Shown: positions 5,975 through 7,347 of the stretch, piece by piece
How positions within the stretch are numbered: position 1 is the stretch's first letter
Layout of the letters: each line of letters opens with the position of its first letter
Source: Cyclobacteriaceae bacterium
Lineage (GTDB): Bacteria > Bacteroidota > Bacteroidia > Cytophagales > Cyclobacteriaceae
Direction: 5' to 3'
NCBI GenBank assembly: GCA_025358195.1
Contig: JANYKP010000550.1
Span: 1-7,347 of the forward strand
Length of the DNA stretch: 7,347 bases
Position numbers and translations under genes: made by a program
Notes under the pieces: model-generated
The model's input: the letters and a program-made list of their open reading frames with translations, nothing else
What the model was told of the DNA's origin: nothing
Database searches by the model: none

Positions 5975-6748
5975 ATGCGCCATACAATACTTTCGATTGT
6001 TGTGAAGAAGACTTTTCTTCTTGTGATTAACCTGTTGGCGTTTCAAGTAACTTTTTCACAAGTTGGCCTGAATGAACTTACGGTAGACAGGCCTGGAATA
6101 GCCGAATCACCTTTTACCGTGCCGCGCGGAACCTATCAATTTGAAGTTGGGTTTGACTACTTTAAAAGGTCCACCGGTGAGCTTTATAATTTGCCCGGCG
6201 CTCTTTTCCGCACCGGCATCAGTAAGCGTTCGGAACTTAGAGTTTCGTCGCGGCAAGTACTGGATCGAACGGAAGTGAATACGTTAAGGAGCGTTTCACC
6301 TCTTTCTATTGGGGTTAAGATGCATGTCATCAAACAAGATCAATGGATCCCGGAAACGGATATAATGGCCCATGTGGTGATCCCGCTTAATCCGGCATCC
6401 TCGCAAGCCAAAAACATGGGTTATGAAGTACTATTATTATTTCAGAATGACTTCTATCCGAATACCGCCATTAATTATAATATTGGATACATCTGGGACA
6501 GCAACCATGGGAAAAGTGTTTTCACGGCTTCTTTTTGTTTCAACTATCTTCCCACTCAGCGAGTCGGTTTGTTTGCCGAATATTTTGGATACGTATACAA
6601 TCAGTGGCCTGGCGAACAAGGCTTGGATGGAGGTATGACTTATTTGCTTTTGCCCAAGTTACAACTTGACGTTTCTGCCGGTATCAGCCGTTTAGAACAA
6701 CGTAACAACGTATTTGTTTCGTCAGGATTTTCATTCAGAATCAATTGA
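5975..6748 (+). CDS. Outer-membrane transporter-like beta-barrel, MetA-pathway (phenol degradation) family
   Basis: A 257-residue secreted barrel protein. The ATG at 5975 is preferred over an in-frame TTG at 5963 because it directly starts the signal peptide: MRHTILSIVVKK, then TFLLVINLLAF, with a cut near residue 29 after T-F-S-Q. The mature N-terminus L-T-V-D-R-P-G-I-A-E-S-P (35-46) followed by VPRGTYQFEVGFDY is the hallmark of the family named 'putative MetA-pathway of phenol degradation', usually annotated 'transporter' in Bacteroidota. The remainder is alternating beta-strands (LFRTGISKRSELRVSS, SIGVKMHVIK, INYNIGYIWDS, RVGLFAEYFGYVY, LQLDVSAGISR) and ends FSFRIN. Despite the family name there is no evidence for phenol metabolism here; a passive outer-membrane channel or structural barrel is more likely. 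It is convergent with the antiporter gene, and a long inverted repeat starts 4 bp after its stop. Confidence 0.8.
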   Translation: MRHTILSIVVKKTFLLVINLLAFQVTFSQVGLNELTVDRPGIAESPFTVPRGTYQFEVGFDYFKRSTGELYNLPGALFRTGISKRSELRVSSRQVLDRTEVNTLRSVSPLSIGVKMHVIKQDQWIPETDIMAHVVIPLNPASSQAKNMGYEVLLLFQNDFYPNTAINYNIGYIWDSNHGKSVFTASFCFNYLPTQRVGLFAEYFGYVYNQWPGEQGLDGGMTYLLLPKLQLDVSAGISRLEQRNNVFVSSGFSFRIN

Positions 6749-6752
6749 GGGT

Positions 6753-6822
6753 GTCAGGCTTCGACAGGCTCAGCCTGACACGCCTGTCGAAGTGTGTCAG
6801 GCTGAGCCTGTCGAAGTCTGAC
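6753..6822. repeat. Long inverted repeat between convergent genes (REP-like, probable bidirectional terminator)
   Basis: The arms 6759-6781 and 6794-6816 are perfect 23-bp reverse complements (left arm begins CTTCGACAGGCTCAG, right arm ends CTGAGCCTGTCGAAG). Pairing extends outward through one G.T mismatch (6758/6817) and five more pairs to give 29-bp arms, 6753-6781 with 6794-6822. The 12-base spacer repeats the end of the right arm (GCCTGTCGAAG, 6782-6792), so it can also pair with 6759-6769; GTGTCAGGC (6751-6759) can likewise pair with GCCTGACAC (6773-6781). The element fills the gap between the stop codons of the barrel gene (6748) and the antiporter (6824), and would form a strong hairpin in either transcript. 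It lacks a T tract. From memory, similar TTCGACAGGCTCAG palindromes recur between genes in many bacterial genomes, which suggests a dispersed repeat; a genome search is needed to confirm that here. Confidence 0.85.
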
Positions 6823-6823
6823 G

Positions 6824-7347
6824 TTAGTGGATCAGTTGATAAATAACCAAATACGATCCGCATCCGGCAAAATACCCAAGCATAGCAATGAGACTAATCC
6901 GTTTCATATACCAAATGAAATCGATCTTCTCCATACCCATGACTGCTACACCGGCGGCCGATCCAATGATCAGAATGCTTCCACCCGTACCGGCACAATA
7001 GGCAAGGTATTCCCAAATGAAATGATCCATCGGGTAGACATCGAGGTTATACATACCCATACTGGCCGCTACCAGGGGAACATTGTCGATCACCGCAGAA
7101 AGTAAGCCGATGAGTGTAATAATAATGGATTGACTTCCCACCGCTTTGTCCAGCCATTCTGCAAAGTGGTGGAGGGTTGTCATGGCCTCCAGTGCTGCCA
7201 CGGCCAACAAAATCCCCAGGAAGAAAAGCACGCTGGATGTATCAATTCGCTGAAGTGCGCCTGCTGCCGTGTAAGGTTTGCGGAGGGCTTCGTCTGCATG
7301 CGGATTGATCATCTCTGACACAACCCACAAAACACCAAGACCAAGCA
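6824..7347 (-). CDS. nhaD: NhaD-type Na+/H+ antiporter, C-terminal part (5' end outside window)
   Basis: The C-terminal ~174 residues of an inner-membrane sodium/proton antiporter of the NhaD family (ion transporter superfamily), which exports Na+ in exchange for protons for salt and pH homeostasis. The frame stays open to the right edge (L-G-L-G-V before L-W-V-V-S-E-M), so the TTG at 7328-7330 is not the true start; usual family length is about 430-480 residues. Family marks are ALQRIDTSSVLFFLGILLAV, the strongly conserved SAVIDNVPLVAASMGMY, and AGTGGSILIIGSAAGVAVMG followed by MEKIDFIWYMKRISL. About five membrane helices are visible, ending LVIYQLIH and TAA at 6824-6826. The gene is convergent with the barrel gene and separated from it by the inverted repeat, so it belongs to a different transcript from the metal pumps. 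Family assignment is firm. A functional link with the pumps is only positional. Confidence 0.93.
   Translation of the reverse strand, partial: LGLGVLWVVSEMINPHADEALRKPYTAAGALQRIDTSSVLFFLGILLAVAALEAMTTLHHFAEWLDKAVGSQSIIITLIGLLSAVIDNVPLVAASMGMYNLDVYPMDHFIWEYLAYCAGTGGSILIIGSAAGVAVMGMEKIDFIWYMKRISLIAMLGYFAGCGSYLVIYQLIH

Noticed and set aside
6423..6638. 71-codon plus-strand open frame within the barrel gene
   Set aside because: Overlaps the MetA-like barrel gene in another frame, with no signal peptide or known motif.
6827..7105. 92-codon plus-strand open frame opposite the antiporter
   Set aside because: Fully antisense to the firmly identified NhaD coding sequence; the His/Thr-rich translation is a by-product of that gene's codons.

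Overview
The window looks like chromosomal DNA of a Bacteroidota bacterium, probably a Cytophagales-type environmental species. The basis is moderate G+C, few clear Shine-Dalgarno sites, secreted proteins whose signal peptides end in a 'SQ' cleavage context, an outer-membrane beta-barrel protein of the PorT-like kind, and a CzcA/CusA and NhaD protein style typical of that phylum. The exact genus cannot be read from the sequence.

Left part (1-2123, + strand): the window opens inside a heavy-metal efflux RND (HME-RND) pump gene, of which only the C-terminal ~311 codons are present. It is followed at short spacing by a secreted beta-barrel outer-membrane protein and a small, unrecognised exported protein. 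The three are probably co-transcribed.

Centre (2265-5372, + strand): a complete second HME-RND pump of 1035 residues, with the Asp-Asp-Glu pattern in TM4 that marks CzcA-type (divalent cation) rather than CusA-type (Cu/Ag) pumps. Its C-terminal third is about three-quarters identical to the truncated first pump, so the two are paralogues, but they have diverged and are separated by unrelated genes. No periplasmic adaptor (CzcB/CusB) or TolC-like channel is visible beside either pump in this window.

Right part (5511-7347): a small GTG-start secreted protein of unknown function, then a region with two back-to-back dyad symmetries, then a secreted 257-residue beta-barrel 'transporter' protein of the phenol-degradation MetA-like family. 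On the opposite strand lies the C-terminal part of an NhaD-type Na+/H+ antiporter running off the right edge. The two convergent genes are separated by only 75 bp, almost all of it a long inverted repeat (29-bp arms, one G.T mismatch) that fits a bidirectional terminator or dispersed REP-like element.

Overall this is a metal and cation efflux neighbourhood: two inner-membrane proton-driven metal pumps, two outer-membrane barrel proteins, two small exported proteins of unknown role and a sodium/proton antiporter. I see no mobile element, CRISPR array, rRNA or tRNA. Nothing clearly amounts to a new system; the least explained items are the small exported proteins next to the pumps and the intergenic dyads.
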